Positions 12,277-22,724 are shown, counted from the stretch's first letter. The stretch is DNA of 64,000 nucleotides from Lysinibacillus pakistanensis (GCA_001312325.1 BBDJ01000018.1:1-64000); one strand, 5' to 3'. Notes: generated by a model not told the origin, from the letters alone. Numbers and translations: made by a program.

Positions 12277-13047
12277 TTGAAGAAACAACTTTGGGTAATT
12301 TTGTCGCTAGTAACAGTAGCATTACTGCTTTCTGGTTGTACAGAATTCAATGAACCAATTTCCAAAGATAGCACTGGCTTCTGGAATGAATTCATTGTTT
12401 GGCCGTTGGTATCAGCGATAAAATACTTTGCTGATCTGCTCGGTACGTATGCATTGGGAATTATTGCTGTAACGATTATCATTCGTTTAGCGATTCTACC
12501 ATTGATGATTAAACAAACGAAGAGCTCTAAAAAGATGCAAGAAATTCAGCCAAAATTGAAGGAACTGCAAAAGAAGTATGCTTCTAAGGATGCACAAACA
12601 CAGCAGCAATATCAGCAAGAAATGATGAAGCTAATGAGTGAGTCAGGTGTAAATCCAATTGCCGGATGTTTACCAGCAATCATTCAAATGCCAATTTTAA
12701 TTGGTTTCTATCATGCGATTAGCCGTATGAATGCTACATCTACTTTTGATTTAGGGAATTTCTTTATCTTCCCATTAGCAGATCCTGCACCAGCATTAGC
12801 AATTACTGCAGGTTTAATGCAATTTATTGTATTACGTACGGGTCCAGCGATGGATAACCCTCAAATGAAAATAATGATGTACATTATGCCATTTATGATT
12901 ATTGCTTTCGGTATGGCATTGCCAGCAGCATTATCACTATACTGGGTAATCGGTAATATTATCTCGATTATTCAAAACCTGTTTATTTATAAACCTTGGA
13001 ATAAAGATAAAACACAACCTGCTCAAAATGGAGGGGCTAAAAAGTGA
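12277..13047 (+). CDS. spoIIIJ: membrane protein insertase YidC/SpoIIIJ
   Basis: Inserts proteins into the cytoplasmic membrane; the SpoIIIJ paralogue is also needed for forespore sigma-G activity in B. subtilis (established knowledge). The 256-residue protein begins with a lipoprotein signal (LLLSGC, lipid-anchored Cys about residue 21). It has a first membrane helix near 45-75, the coiled region KQTKSSKKMQEIQPKLKELQ with conserved charged residues, and further helices with the QMPILIGFY segment. The start is TTG at 12277 after a purine-rich stretch. The stop overlaps the jag start by four bases, so the two are translationally coupled. Confidence 0.95.
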   Translation: MKKQLWVILSLVTVALLLSGCTEFNEPISKDSTGFWNEFIVWPLVSAIKYFADLLGTYALGIIAVTIIIRLAILPLMIKQTKSSKKMQEIQPKLKELQKKYASKDAQTQQQYQQEMMKLMSESGVNPIAGCLPAIIQMPILIGFYHAISRMNATSTFDLGNFFIFPLADPAPALAITAGLMQFIVLRTGPAMDNPQMKIMMYIMPFMIIAFGMALPAALSLYWVIGNIISIIQNLFIYKPWNKDKTQPAQNGGAKK

Positions 13048-13844
13048 AACAACTTACGCAAATAGGCGCAACAACACAAGAAGCGATCTCATTAGCGTTA
13101 CAGAAACTTGGCAAAACCCGTGAACAAGTAGATGTTGAAGTTTTACAAGAAGGTAAAAAAGGATTTTTAGGTTTTGGGGCACGTTCTGCACAGGTACGTG
13201 TGACAGTAAAGGAAGCACAGATTCCAATAGTTGAGACAGAAAAGGCTGAACAGCAAAATCTGACTCAATTGAACGAACAAGTAATAGATGATGTTGAAAC
13301 AATAAGTTCACAAGTTTCTGAACAACCAAGTGAAATCGAAGCAGTTCAACAAGTCAAAGAAGACTCTGAAGAGGAAGAAGCCTCAGCTAATCCTATTGAT
13401 GAGGCAAAAGCTTACTTAGTAAATATTGCTAAGCAATTGGATATCCATGATCTTGACATTGAAACGACACGGGAAGGAAAATATGTATTATTTCAGCTAA
13501 AATGTGAGAAAGCTGCACTGCTTATAGGGAAGCGTGGTCAAACATTAAATTCTCTACAGCAATTGACACAACTTGTATTAAATAAAAGTGCTAAGCAATT
13601 CTTAATGGTGAAATTAGATGTTGAAAACTATCGTGAACGTCGTCAAGAGGCGTTAGAGTTACTAGCAGACCGTATGGCAGATAAAGCGCTTCGCTTAAAT
13701 CAACGAGTAGCTTTTGAGCCGATGCAGTCATACGAAAGAAAAATTATTCATAATCAATTGGCAAATCGCCTTGATATTGAAACATACTCAGAAGGAACGG
13801 AGCCAAACCGTTATTTAGTAATTGAACCTGTAAAGAACGGTTAA
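13044..13844 (+). CDS. jag: RNA-binding protein Jag (KhpB)
   Basis: 266 residues starting with GTG inside the spoIIIJ stop. Domains: Jag-N (1-50, containing KKGFLGFGARSAQVRV), an acidic low-complexity linker rich in Glu and Gln (70-115), a KH domain with LLIGKRGQTLNSLQQL (about 155-180), and an R3H domain ending ERKIIHNQLANR. KhpB forms a small-RNA-binding complex with KhpA in related bacteria (established knowledge). The frame is intact. A strong terminator follows. Confidence 0.94.
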   Translation: MKQLTQIGATTQEAISLALQKLGKTREQVDVEVLQEGKKGFLGFGARSAQVRVTVKEAQIPIVETEKAEQQNLTQLNEQVIDDVETISSQVSEQPSEIEAVQQVKEDSEEEEASANPIDEAKAYLVNIAKQLDIHDLDIETTREGKYVLFQLKCEKAALLIGKRGQTLNSLQQLTQLVLNKSAKQFLMVKLDVENYRERRQEALELLADRMADKALRLNQRVAFEPMQSYERKIIHNQLANRLDIETYSEGTEPNRYLVIEPVKNG

Positions 13845-13875
13845 ACTTCGTAAAAAAACATACAGACAAAACATG

Positions 13876-13912
13876 AGCCATTTTATCTTAACGATAAAAT
13901 GGCTTTTTTTTA
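13876..13912 (+). terminator. intrinsic terminator after jag
   Basis: The near-perfect stem AGCCATTTTATC / GATAAAATGGCT with a five-base loop is followed by seven or more Ts. Confidence 0.92.
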
Positions 13913-13924
13913 ATCACTATTGAT

Positions 13925-14028
13925 TTATCCACAATTGGAAAATATCCTTACTTTAGATTTTGTTGAAAATATGTTAGTCTAAGGTGTTAGTAAGTTTTGG
14001 TCGGTTTTAATTATCCACATGTGGATAA
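13925..14028. promoter_or_regulatory. DnaA-box cluster between jag and mnmE
   Basis: Three exact DnaA boxes: 13925-13933 and a back-to-back pair at 14011-14019 and 14020-14028, making TTATCCACATGTGGATAA. They end about 18 bases before the mnmE start and overlap the expected promoter area. DnaA binding between jag and thdF (mnmE) is known in B. subtilis, so the cluster looks conserved; regulation here is inferred. Confidence 0.8.
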
Positions 14029-14046
14029 CGTTGAGGAGGTCATTAA

Positions 14047-15433
14047 ATGGAGTTTGATACAATTGCTGCGATATCCACACCAATGGGTGAGGGAGCCATA
14101 GCCATCGTCCGTTTAAGTGGAGATGAAGCAGTGGCAATTGCAGATAAAATATTCAGATCGCCTGGTGGAAAAAGCTTAAAAACAAAGGCTTCACATACGA
14201 TTCATTATGGGCATTTAGTCGATCCTAAAACAAATGAGGTAGTAGAGGAAGTAATGCTGTCATTAATGCGTGGACCAAAAACATTCACGCGTGAGGATGT
14301 AGTAGAAATAAATTGTCATGGTGGGCTAGTATCTGTAAATAGAGTATTGAAATTAGTGTTAACAAATGGAGCAAGACTAGCAGAACCGGGTGAATTTACA
14401 AAACGAGCATTTTTAAATGGACGTATAGATTTATCACAAGCTGAAGCGGTAATGGATTTAATAAGAGCCAAGACAGACAGAGCGATGAATGTGGCTTTAG
14501 GTCAAATGGATGGAAAATTGTCGCGTTTAATAGGTGATTTACGTCAAGCATTACTAGAGACATTAGCACAAGTAGAAGTTAATATAGATTATCCTGAGTA
14601 TGATGATGTAGAAGAGATGACAGTACCTGTATTGGTTGAAAAATGTACGTGGGTACGTAATGAAATTATGAAACTTCTGCAAACATCCTCTCAAGGGAAA
14701 ATATTACGTGAAGGTTTATCTACTGTTATTTTAGGTCGCCCAAATGTCGGTAAGTCTTCTCTTTTAAATAGTTTGGTCCAAGAGAATAAGGCTATTGTGA
14801 CAGATATTGCAGGGACAACTCGTGATATTATAGAAGAGTACGTCAATGTACGTGGAGTACCACTTCGTTTAGTGGATACAGCTGGAATTCGAGAAACAGA
14901 GGATATTGTTGAACGAATTGGAGTAGAACGCTCTCGTGAAGCTTTACGTGGAGCAGATTTAATATTGTTTGTATTAAATTATGCTGATGAACTGACTGCC
15001 GAGGATGAACGCCTATTCGAAACAATTAAGGCAATGGATTATATCGTTATTATCAATAAAACAGATTTACCACAAAAAAATTGATATAGCTCGCGTAAAA
15101 GAGTTAGCAGGCAGTCATCGTATTGTGACAACGTCTCTTTTACAGGAGGAAGGTATCACTGAATTAGAGGAAGCAATTGCAGCGCTATTCTTTGAAGGAC
15201 AAATCGAAGCGGGCGATTTAACATATGTTTCAAATGCAAGACACATTGCATTATTGCATCAAGCACAAGCAACGGTTGAGGATGCATTAGCTGCAGCCCA
15301 GGCAGGTGTACCTGTGGATATGGTGCAAATAGATGTAACAAGAACGTGGGAAATACTTGGTGAAATTATAGGTGACACTGTACAGGAAAGCCTTATAAAT
15401 CAGCTATTTTCACAGTTCTGCTTAGGAAAATAA
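14047..15433 (+). CDS. mnmE: tRNA modification GTPase MnmE (frame-broken)
   Basis: MnmE works with MnmG to add the carboxymethylaminomethyl group to the wobble uridine of certain tRNAs. The N-terminal folate-binding domain is followed by a helical domain holding a G domain: [14 protein letters not shown] (P-loop), DIAGTTRD (switch), DTAGI and NKTD. The C-terminus ends FCLGK, the family's catalytic Cys motif. Restored length is 461 residues; one extra base in the run at 15074-15080 splits it just after NKTD. A ribosome-binding site GAGGAGG precedes ATG 14047. mnmG follows closely, so the two partners are co-expressed. Confidence 0.96.
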
Positions 15434-15461
15434 ATTTACGAAAGAAAGGAAGATACGAGCT

Positions 15462-17352
15462 ATGCCAACAAAATATGAGGCAGGCACGTTTGATGTTATC
15501 GTCATTGGCGCAGGTCATGCAGCTCAGAAGCTGCTCACGCTGCTGCCAAAATGGGTGCTAACACGCTGATGCTGACGATCAATTTAGATATGATTGCGTT
15601 TATGCCATGTAATCCATCAATAGGTGGTCCTGCAAAAGGTATTGTAGTACGAGAAATTGAGCTTTAGGCGGAGCTATGGGAAAAGTCATTGATAAAACCC
15701 ATATTCAAATGCGTATGTTAAATACAGGTAAAGGCCCTGCAGTACGGGCTTTACGAGCACAGGCAGACAAAGTTTTATACCAACAAGAAATGAAACGTGT
15801 GTTGGAGGAAACTGCAAATTTAACGATCCATCAAGGAATGGTGGATGAACTAATTATTGAGGATGGGGAAGTAAAAGGTGTCATTACACAAATAGGCGCC
15901 GTTTATCGTGCTAATACGGTTGTTGTTACAACAGGAACATTCCTTCGTGGTGAGATCATTATTGGAGATGTTAAATATTCAAGTGGTCCTAATAACCAAC
16001 AGCCTTCTATACGATTAGCCGATAATTTAAAAGAGCTTGGTTTTGATCTTGTTCGCTTTAAAACGGGAACTCCACCACGCGTGAACAGCCGTACAATTGA
16101 TTACGACAAAACGGAAATTCAACCAGGAGATGATGTTCCACGTGCATTCAGCTTTGAAACGACTGAATTTATCATGGATCAGCTTCCTTGCTGGTTAACA
16201 TATACAAGCCCTGAAACGCACGAAATTATTGAGGCGAACTTACATCTATCCCCGATGTACTCTGATGATTAAAGGAACGGGACCACGATATTGCCCATCT
16301 ATTGAAGACAAGGTTGTTCGCTTTAATGACAAGCCACGCCATCAGATATTCCTAGAGCCAGAAGGTCGCAACACACGTGAAGTCTATGTTCAAGGTTTAT
16401 CAACAAGTTTACCTGAGCATGTACAATCCCGCTTACTAAAATCAATTCCTGGTTTAGAAAAGGCAGAAATGATGCGTGCTGGCTATGCCATTGAATATGA
16501 TGCGATTGTGCCTACACAGTTATGGCCAACATTAGAAACAAAACGCATTAAAGGGCTATATACAGCTGGTCAAATTAACGGAACATCTGGTTATGAGGAA
16601 GCGGCTGCACAAGGCTTAATGGCAGGGATGAATGCTGCGGCAAACTCACTTGGAAAAGAAGAGCTCATTTTAAGTCGCTCAGATGCTTATATTGGTGTAT
16701 TAATCGATGACCTTGTAACAAAAGGTACAAATGAACCGTATCGCTTACTAACATCTCGTGCTGAATACCGTTTACTACTTCGCCACGATAATGCTGATTT
16801 ACGTTTAGTAGAGCTAGGGTATAAAATGGGTATGGTTGCAGAAGAGAGATATGCACAATTCAATGAGAAAAAAAGAGCTGATTGAAAAAGAAATCGCACG
16901 TCTTCGTGAAATTATTATTAAACCAAATGAAGCTACACAGGCTGTTATTCGTTCAGTAGGCGGTAGTGAACTGAAAGATGGTATTCGTGGAGCGGATTTA
17001 TTAAAACGCCCAGAGATGCATTATCAATTAATTTCTTCACTTATTCCTGCAGATGTTGAGTTTTCGGAAGAAGTAAAGGAACAAATCGAGATTCAGCTTA
17101 AATATGAAGGTTATATCGAAAAAGCATTGCAACAAGTGGAAAAGCTTCATAAAATGGAAACTAAAAAAAATCCCGGATAATATTGATTATGATGCTATTT
17201 CAGGTTTAGCAACAGAGGCGCGTCAAAAATTAAAACAAGTTACACCACTTTCTATTGCACAGGCCTCTCGTATTTCTGGTGTGAATCCAGCTGATATTTC
17301 CATTCTACTTGTTTATATTGAACAAGGTAAAATCGCGAAAGTAAGTAGCTAA
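15462..17352 (+). CDS. mnmG: tRNA modification enzyme MnmG (GidA), frame-broken
   Basis: FAD-dependent partner of MnmE in wobble-uridine modification. It starts [20 protein letters not shown], the FAD-binding Rossmann motif. Further landmarks are [27 protein letters not shown] and [14 protein letters not shown]. The helical C-terminal MnmE-binding domain ends in [12 protein letters not shown]. Restored length is about 630 residues, normal for the family. Frame breaks: a G missing near 15522, a base missing near 15660, two bases missing (or one extra) near 16265, and one extra A in the runs at 16868-16874 and 17163-17170. It is the worst-split gene outside the gyrase operon. Confidence 0.95.
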
Positions 17353-17469
17353 TCATCAAGAACAGTAAAGTGAATAAGGGGCGGGCATACGTTTGTGCCC
17401 GCTTCCTATTTTTCAGGCTATTTAGCATAGCTAGATACGCTTACTGGCCATATCTAAAGGAGACTTTAC

Positions 17470-18188
17470 ATGAACGAACAACAATTTATTGAGGCTTTAA
17501 AGAAAAAGGGGATAGAGCTCTCCGATCATCAAATCACTCAATTTAAAAAGTACTTTCAACTCCTTGTTGAGTGGAATGAAAAAATGAACCTAACGGCTAT
17601 TACTGATTTAGAGGGTGTTTATTTAAAGCATTTTTATGATTCCATTAGTGCATCCTTCTATTTTGATTTTTCAACCGTGACAACAGTTTGTGATGTAGGA
17701 GCAGGGGCTGGTTTCCCAAGTATCCCAATTAAGATCTGCTACCCACATTTACACATCACTATTGTAGATTCTTTAAATAAAAGAATTACATTTTTAAATC
17801 ATCTTAGTGATGAGTTGCAATTAGAGAATATGCATTTTGTACATGCTCGAGCAGAAGAGTTTGGTCAAAATCCAAAATATCGTGAGCAATTTGATATTGT
17901 AACAGCTCGTGCAGTAGCCCGATTAGCGATATTATCAGAGCTATGTGTACCATTAGCAAAACAAGGTGGATATTTTGTTGCCTTAAAAGCAGCAGCAGGT
18001 GCAGAAGAATTAAAAGATGCTAAAAAAAGCATTGACTACATTAGGCGTTTCATTAAAAGAAGAATTTTCTTTCCATTTACCAGTTGAAGAAAGTGACCGT
18101 ATTTTATATATCTTTGATAAAATAAAAGGAACACCGAAAAAAATATCCGCGTAAACCAGGTGTACCAAATAAAACACCAATTCAATAA
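17470..18188 (+). CDS. rsmG: 16S rRNA m7G527 methyltransferase RsmG (frame-broken)
   Basis: Methylates N7 of G527 in 16S rRNA using S-adenosylmethionine. It shows the class I methyltransferase motif [17 protein letters not shown] and the later segment [12 protein letters not shown]. Restored length is 238 residues. Two extra bases split the 3' end, in the A7 runs at 18022-18028 and 18137-18143. After correction the tail reads ...[12 protein letters not shown], typical of the family. The ATG at 17470 follows AAAGGAGA. It lies after mnmG and before noc, as in other Bacillales. Confidence 0.95.
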
Positions 18189-18192
18189 TTAG

Positions 18193-18208
18193 TGTTTCAT
18201 GTGAAACT
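18193..18208. promoter_or_regulatory. degenerate parS-like site between rsmG and noc
   Basis: TGTTTCATGTGAAACT matches the parS consensus TGTTTCACGTGAAACA at 14 of 16 positions. Its place just before noc, within 15 kb of oriC, supports a ParB site, but two mismatches lower confidence. Confidence 0.5.
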
Positions 18209-18367
18209 TCTCAAAGTAGAAAATATTTTTTCTATTTTGAGCATACATACTAGTTATGGATGGTTCACGCAAATGACATCTATGAACTATATACATTTTA
18301 GGAAATATAATAAATAATAATAGAATGACACAGAGCAAGATAGTTACTTAAAGGTGGTGCCACTTGG

Positions 18368-19287
18368 ATGAAAAGTCCTTTTTCACGTTTTTTTTGGAGG
18401 CGGAAGTAAAACAGAGCCTAGTGTGAAAAATGAAGTAGAACAAGCAGAGGCGGTTCATGCAGCAGAAGAAGTCATAAAATTGCCGATTGATCAAATTGTA
18501 CCTAACCGTTTTCAGCCACGTACTATTTTTGATGATGAAAAAAATTGAAGAATTATCAAGAACCATTCATACACATGGTGTGATTCAGCCAATTGTTGTA
18601 CGTAAAACATCAGAAAATCAATATGAAATCATTGCTGGAGAACGTCGTTATCGAGCGATGAAAAAGCTACAATGGACAGAAGTCCCTGCTATTGTACGTA
18701 ATTTAACTGATAAGGAAACAGCATCTATTGCATTAATAGAGAACTTACAGCGTGAGGAGTTAACGGCGATTGAAGAAGCTGTAGCCTATCAAAAATTATT
18801 AGAGCTTCATGAGCTAACACAGGAAGCTCTGGCCCAGCGACTTGGAAAAGGACAATCCACTGTAGCTAATAAATTACGTTTATTAAAGCTGCCTGATGAA
18901 GTGCAGCAAGCAATTTTGAAGCGTAAAATATCTGAACGACATGCACGTGCATTAATTGCAATTAAAGATCAACCATTACAGCTAGAGATTTTACAACAGA
19001 TAATTGAAAATGATTGGAATGTTCGTCAGCTAGAAGAGCACATCCATCTATTATTGCACCCAGAGACAGCAGATCAAGAAGAAGATGCACCAAAGAAGGC
19101 GAGACCAAAACGTAAGGCAATTAGTAAAGATGTCCGTATTGCATTGAATACGATTAAACAATCGCTATCAATGGTAACCAAAAGTGGGATAACGGTTAAG
19201 ACCGAGGAAGAAGACACAGAGGAATATTATCAAATTACAGTGAAAATACCTAAAAAGAAAAAAATCTTAGAGTTAATATTATTTTAG
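18368..19287 (+). CDS. noc: nucleoid occlusion protein Noc (frame-broken)
   Basis: A ParB-family DNA-binding protein that blocks division-septum assembly over the chromosome in Bacillales. The N-terminus MKSPFSRF is the short amphipathic membrane-targeting stretch. Next come the ParB nuclease-like domain with [12 protein letters not shown] and [16 protein letters not shown], the helix-turn-helix region [24 protein letters not shown], and a basic C-terminus. Extra bases in the runs at 18388-18395 and 18538-18544 break the frame. A further A7 run at 19258-19264 may also be too long; if so the stop lies at 19270 and the restored length is 299 rather than 305. No Noc-binding site was recognised nearby. 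Confidence 0.93.
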
Positions 19288-19290
19288 AAA

Positions 19291-19480
19291 AACAATCAAT
19301 TTCGCCTTGGGTAATTGTTGCTGTCGCTTCGCTTTCGCACAGATAAATTGCCACAGGATGTCGCGTTCTTAGACTAAGTTCCGCTATTTCAGTAGGTGTT
19401 TGGACATCCACTGAAAAGGAACCAACACCACTTTCATCTCACTACCTGTAGAGGTGGGAGTGTTCAGTTGAATGAAGAAA
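19291..19480. repeat. dispersed intergenic repeat, copy 1
   Basis: Reverse complement of copy 2 (34731-34986) over most of its length. Shared blocks in copy 2 orientation: ACTCCCACCTCTA, TTTCAGTGGATGTCCAAACACC, TTTATCTGTGCGAAAGCGAAGCGACAGCAAC (seen in parts) and AAGGCGAAATTGATT. It fills the noc-parA gap and has no open reading frame. Confidence 0.75.
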
Positions 19481-19504
19481 ATTAACTTTTATCCCTCTGT
19501 TTAG

Positions 19505-19545
19505 AGGAGGCATTTCAGAAATTTATCTGAGATGCCTCCTTTTTT
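19505..19545 (+). terminator. intrinsic terminator between noc and parA
   Basis: AGGAGGCATTTCAG / CTGAGATGCCTCCT stem with a T run. It insulates parA from upstream transcription. Confidence 0.88.
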
Positions 19546-19680
19546 GTATATATTCTTAATATTTTATACAACTCTTTTCTGTTTTTTTGATAGAATGAGA
19601 ATTAGATAGCGGTATGGAGTAGTGATTTTACAAATGATTTGTCAAAGTGAGCTTTGATAGATGAAAGCAGGTGCTTTTAA

Positions 19681-20441
19681 ATGGGTAGAATTATAGCAAT
19701 CGCCAATCAAAAGGGTGGCGTAGGTAAAACAACGACATCGGTCAATTTGAGCGCTTGTCTAGCATATTTAGGAAAGAAAGTGCTATTAATTGATGCTGAT
19801 CCACAGGGCAATACAACGAGTGGATTAGGTGTCAATAAAGGAGAACTTCAAGGCTGTATTTATGATGTCTTAATTGATGATGAAAATGTTGAAAATGTCA
19901 TTCAAGAAACAAATGTAGAAAACTTATCTATAGTTCCAGCAACGATTTCACTGGCTGGAGCGGAGATCGAATTAGTTTCAACTATATCAAGAGAAGTACG
20001 TTTAAAGCACGCACTTCAAAATGTGAAAGAAGCCTATGATTATATCATTATTGATTGTCCACCGTCTTTAGGGCTTTTAACTATTAATGCTTTAACGGCA
20101 TCCGATGCATTAATTATTCCAGTTCAATGTGAATATTATGCATTAGAAGGCTTAGTCAGCTATTGTCTACGGTTCGTTTAGTGCAGAAGCATTTAAATCA
20201 ACAACTTTACATTGATGGTGTACTGTTAACGATGCTTGATGCACGAACAAACTTAGGCTTACAAGTAATTGATGAAGTAAAAAAATATTTCCAAGATAAA
20301 GTATATAGAACAATTATTCCTCGAAATGTGCGATTAAGTGAGGCTCCAAGTCATGGGCAGCCAATTATTATTTATGACGCAAAATCAAGAGGTGCAGAGG
20401 TTTATCTAGAGATGGCGAGGGAAGTGATTAAAAATGGCTAA
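19681..20441 (+). CDS. parA: chromosome-partition ATPase ParA/Soj (frame-broken)
   Basis: Walker-type ATPase that acts with ParB on origin segregation and also modulates DnaA in B. subtilis, where it is called Soj. It begins MGRIIAIANQKGGVGKTTTSVNLSA with the deviant Walker A motif KGGVGKTT, then shows LLIDADPQGNTTSG and DYIIIDCPPSLG. Restored length is 253 residues, equal to the B. subtilis protein. One A is missing near 20154 (LEGLSQLL reads LEGLVSYC). The 3' end overlaps the parB start by eight bases. Confidence 0.96.
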
Positions 20442-21282
20442 AGGTTTAGGAAAAGGCATTGGTGCATTATTTCCTGGAGAGTCTTTAGAACAAAGTGGGC
20501 AAGTAGAAGAAATTCAATTAGAGTTAATCGTTGCAAATCCATTTCAGCCTCGTAAAATTTTTGATGAAGAAACGTTACAAGAATTAGCAGACTCTATACA
20601 GGAACATGGCATTCTACAGCTATTGCAGTACGTAAAAAAAGGGCGTAAATATGAAATTGTTGCTGGGGAACGTCGTTATCGTGCCGCTCAATTAGCAGAT
20701 TTAGAGGTTATTCCGGCTATTATAAAAGAATTTACAGATGTACAAATGATGGAGCTAGCTATTTTAGAAAATTTACAACGTGAAGATTTAACAGTTATTG
20801 AAGAGGCTGAAGCTTACCAAAGTTTAATGGAAAACTTACATTTAACACAGGAGGAGTTATCCAAGCGATTAGGGAAGAGCAGACCACATATAGCCAACCA
20901 TGTTCGTTTACTAGCACTACCAGAGGACGTTCGCACGTTAATGAACGATGGTACTCTATCAATGGGGCAGGGACGAGCATTACTAGGATTGAAAAATAAA
21001 AGAAGGATTCCAGAGGTTGCAAATAAGGTCATTAAACAAGGCTTAAATGTACGTCAGGTAGAAATGCTAGTACAAACAATAAATGAAGAAGTTTCACGTG
21101 AAACAATTCAGCCAAAGAAAAAGGATATATTTGTTGTAGCTAAGGAAACACAACTACGAGATTATTTTGGAACAAATGTCCAAATTAAGAAGGCTAATAA
21201 TAAAGGGAAAATAGAAATTGAATTTTACTCTGAGGATGATTTAGAACGTATTTTAGAAATATTAAATTTACAAGATGAGTAA
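20434..21282 (+). CDS. parB: chromosome-partition protein ParB/Spo0J
   Basis: CTP-dependent clamp that loads at parS and spreads, recruiting SMC to the origin. The 282 residues match B. subtilis Spo0J in length. There is an N-terminal nuclease-like CTP-binding domain with PFQPRKIFDEE and [13 protein letters not shown], a helix-turn-helix with LTQEELSKRLGKSRPHIANHVRLL, and a dimerisation domain ending DDLERILEILN. The frame is open, but residues around 62-67 read LLQYVKK where the family has P(I/L)..RKK. A lost base near 20620 and an extra A in 20634-20640 give a local out-of-frame patch. A parS-like site lies inside the gene. Confidence 0.96.
   Translation: MAKGLGKGIGALFPGESLEQSGQVEEIQLELIVANPFQPRKIFDEETLQELADSIQEHGILQLLQYVKKGRKYEIVAGERRYRAAQLADLEVIPAIIKEFTDVQMMELAILENLQREDLTVIEEAEAYQSLMENLHLTQEELSKRLGKSRPHIANHVRLLALPEDVRTLMNDGTLSMGQGRALLGLKNKRRIPEVANKVIKQGLNVRQVEMLVQTINEEVSRETIQPKKKDIFVVAKETQLRDYFGTNVQIKKANNKGKIEIEFYSEDDLERILEILNLQDE
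21090..21105. promoter_or_regulatory. parS site inside parB
   Basis: AGTTTCACGTGAAACA matches the parS consensus TGTTTCACGTGAAACA at 15 of 16 positions. It lies within parB, as one of the B. subtilis parS sites does. Confidence 0.85.
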
Positions 21283-21305
21283 TGCTAAATTTCTATAACT
21301 AAATC

Positions 21306-21338
21306 AGAGCGCCGAGCTATAAGGCGCTCTCTATTTTT
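21306..21338 (+). terminator. intrinsic terminator after parB
   Basis: AGAGCGCC / GGCGCTCT stem with a nine-base loop, then CTATTTTT. It closes the parA-parB unit. Confidence 0.85.
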
Positions 21339-21361
21339 CTAGAGAGAAGGAAGGCTGAAAT

Positions 21362-22079
21362 GTGGTTTTATTTGGAGCTCTAATAAATGCACTATTAATA
21401 ATAGCAGGCTCAATCGTGGGAAGAATTTTTAAAAATATCCCTGAATCAATGAAGTCTACCGTATTATCAATCATTGGCTTAGCAGTTGCACTTTTAGGGA
21501 TAAAAATGGGCTTTGAAAGTGATAACTTTATTATAATGGTGGTAAGTTTAGTAGTAGGTACTGTTATTGGTGAATGGTTAGATTTAGATAAGCAAATGAA
21601 TCGACTAGGGCAATGGGTTGAATCTTTATTTAGCAAAAAAACGTACCGATAATAATCAAATTAGTATTGCAGAGGGCTTTGTAACGGCATCATTGATTTT
21701 TGTAGTTGGTTCTATGGCTGTTATAGGTGCCCTAGATAGTGGCCTGCGCAATGATCATAATGTACTCATTACGAAAGGTTTAATCGATGGATTTACTTCG
21801 ATTATCTTAGCATCGACATTAGGCATAGGTGTACTTTTATCTGCAGTGCCTGTTTTTCTATATCAAGGAATAATTGCACTTTTCGCAGGTGTTATTAGCT
21901 CCTTTATACCAGATGAAGCGTTACAAATGTTTATAACCGAGATGACTGCTGTAGGTGGTGTCATGATTTTAGCCATTGGTTTAAATATTGCAGGCTTAAC
22001 CAAGATCAAGGCTGCTAACTTGTTGCCAGGTATCGTCGTTGTCGGTATTATGGTCGCTATCTTCTATACTTTTCAGTGA
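21362..22079 (+). CDS. DUF554 family membrane protein (frame-broken)
   Basis: A small integral membrane protein of 238 residues after restoring one frame break (run 21635-21641). It has several hydrophobic helices and glycine-rich segments, and the pattern LGALINALLIIAGSIVG at the start with VVGTVIGEWLDLD, typical of the DUF554 family. The function is unknown; the family often lies beside parB in Firmicutes. The start is GTG 21362 after GAAGGAAGG. Its 3' end runs into the convergent yyaC. Confidence 0.85.
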
Positions 22080-22629
22080 GAAACGATGTGCAGCGAGTAA
22101 TAGCGCTCTGGAAAGTTTTTCAGCCATCGCATAAGAAATATGAAGTCTTGTATTTTGTAAAACAAGCATCTCCATAAAGCCTCCAATATTGACGATTCCT
22201 TTAACCGAAATGTCACCAATTGGAGGTAATTGCTTTTTAACAGCCTTACCAGGGAAAATAGGTCCACTCTGTACAGAAATATGCCCAACATTTTGTTCAC
22301 TACCAAGACAGGCATCAATCGCAATAATAAAAGGTTTTGTAGTATGATTGTGTAGCTGTTGGATTGTAGCGTCTAAATTAAGAGCATGTAAAGGATCCTC
22401 TAAAGAACCTACAACATCATATGGAAAACTAACAGATTTTTTTTAGAAAACTACCTGTTAATGGCCCCAGGGTATCACCTGTACAACGGTCACTTCCAAT
22501 ACAGCAGAAAATAAGTCGTTCATGATGAAATGGTATATGTTCTAAAAACAATGTACTTAGTTGCCAAACAGCATTTTTACTTTCATGATGAAGAGAATAA
22601 GGAAGTAATAAATTTGGTATAGTATTCAT
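21996..22629 (-). CDS. yyaC: sporulation protein YyaC, GPR-like fold (frame-broken)
   Basis: A 210-residue protein after removing one base from the T8 run at 22437-22444. It shows CCIGSDRCTGDTLGPLTGSFL near the N-terminus, then AIDACLG and GIVNIGGFMEMLVLQNTRLH, conserved in the DUF1256/YyaC family whose fold resembles the germination protease GPR (established knowledge). Exact function is not known; homologues are confined to spore formers. In the restored frame it overlaps the convergent DUF554 gene by 84 bases, which is unusual. The overlap may shrink if a further error sits near 22075. Confidence 0.85.
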
Positions 22630-22724
22630 AAAAAAAACTCACTTTCTTTTTTTATTTGGAAGAAGTGCTCAATTTTTATGCAGTATACACAAATTTTTAG
22701 CAGTCTATACAAGAGGTGGAAATA

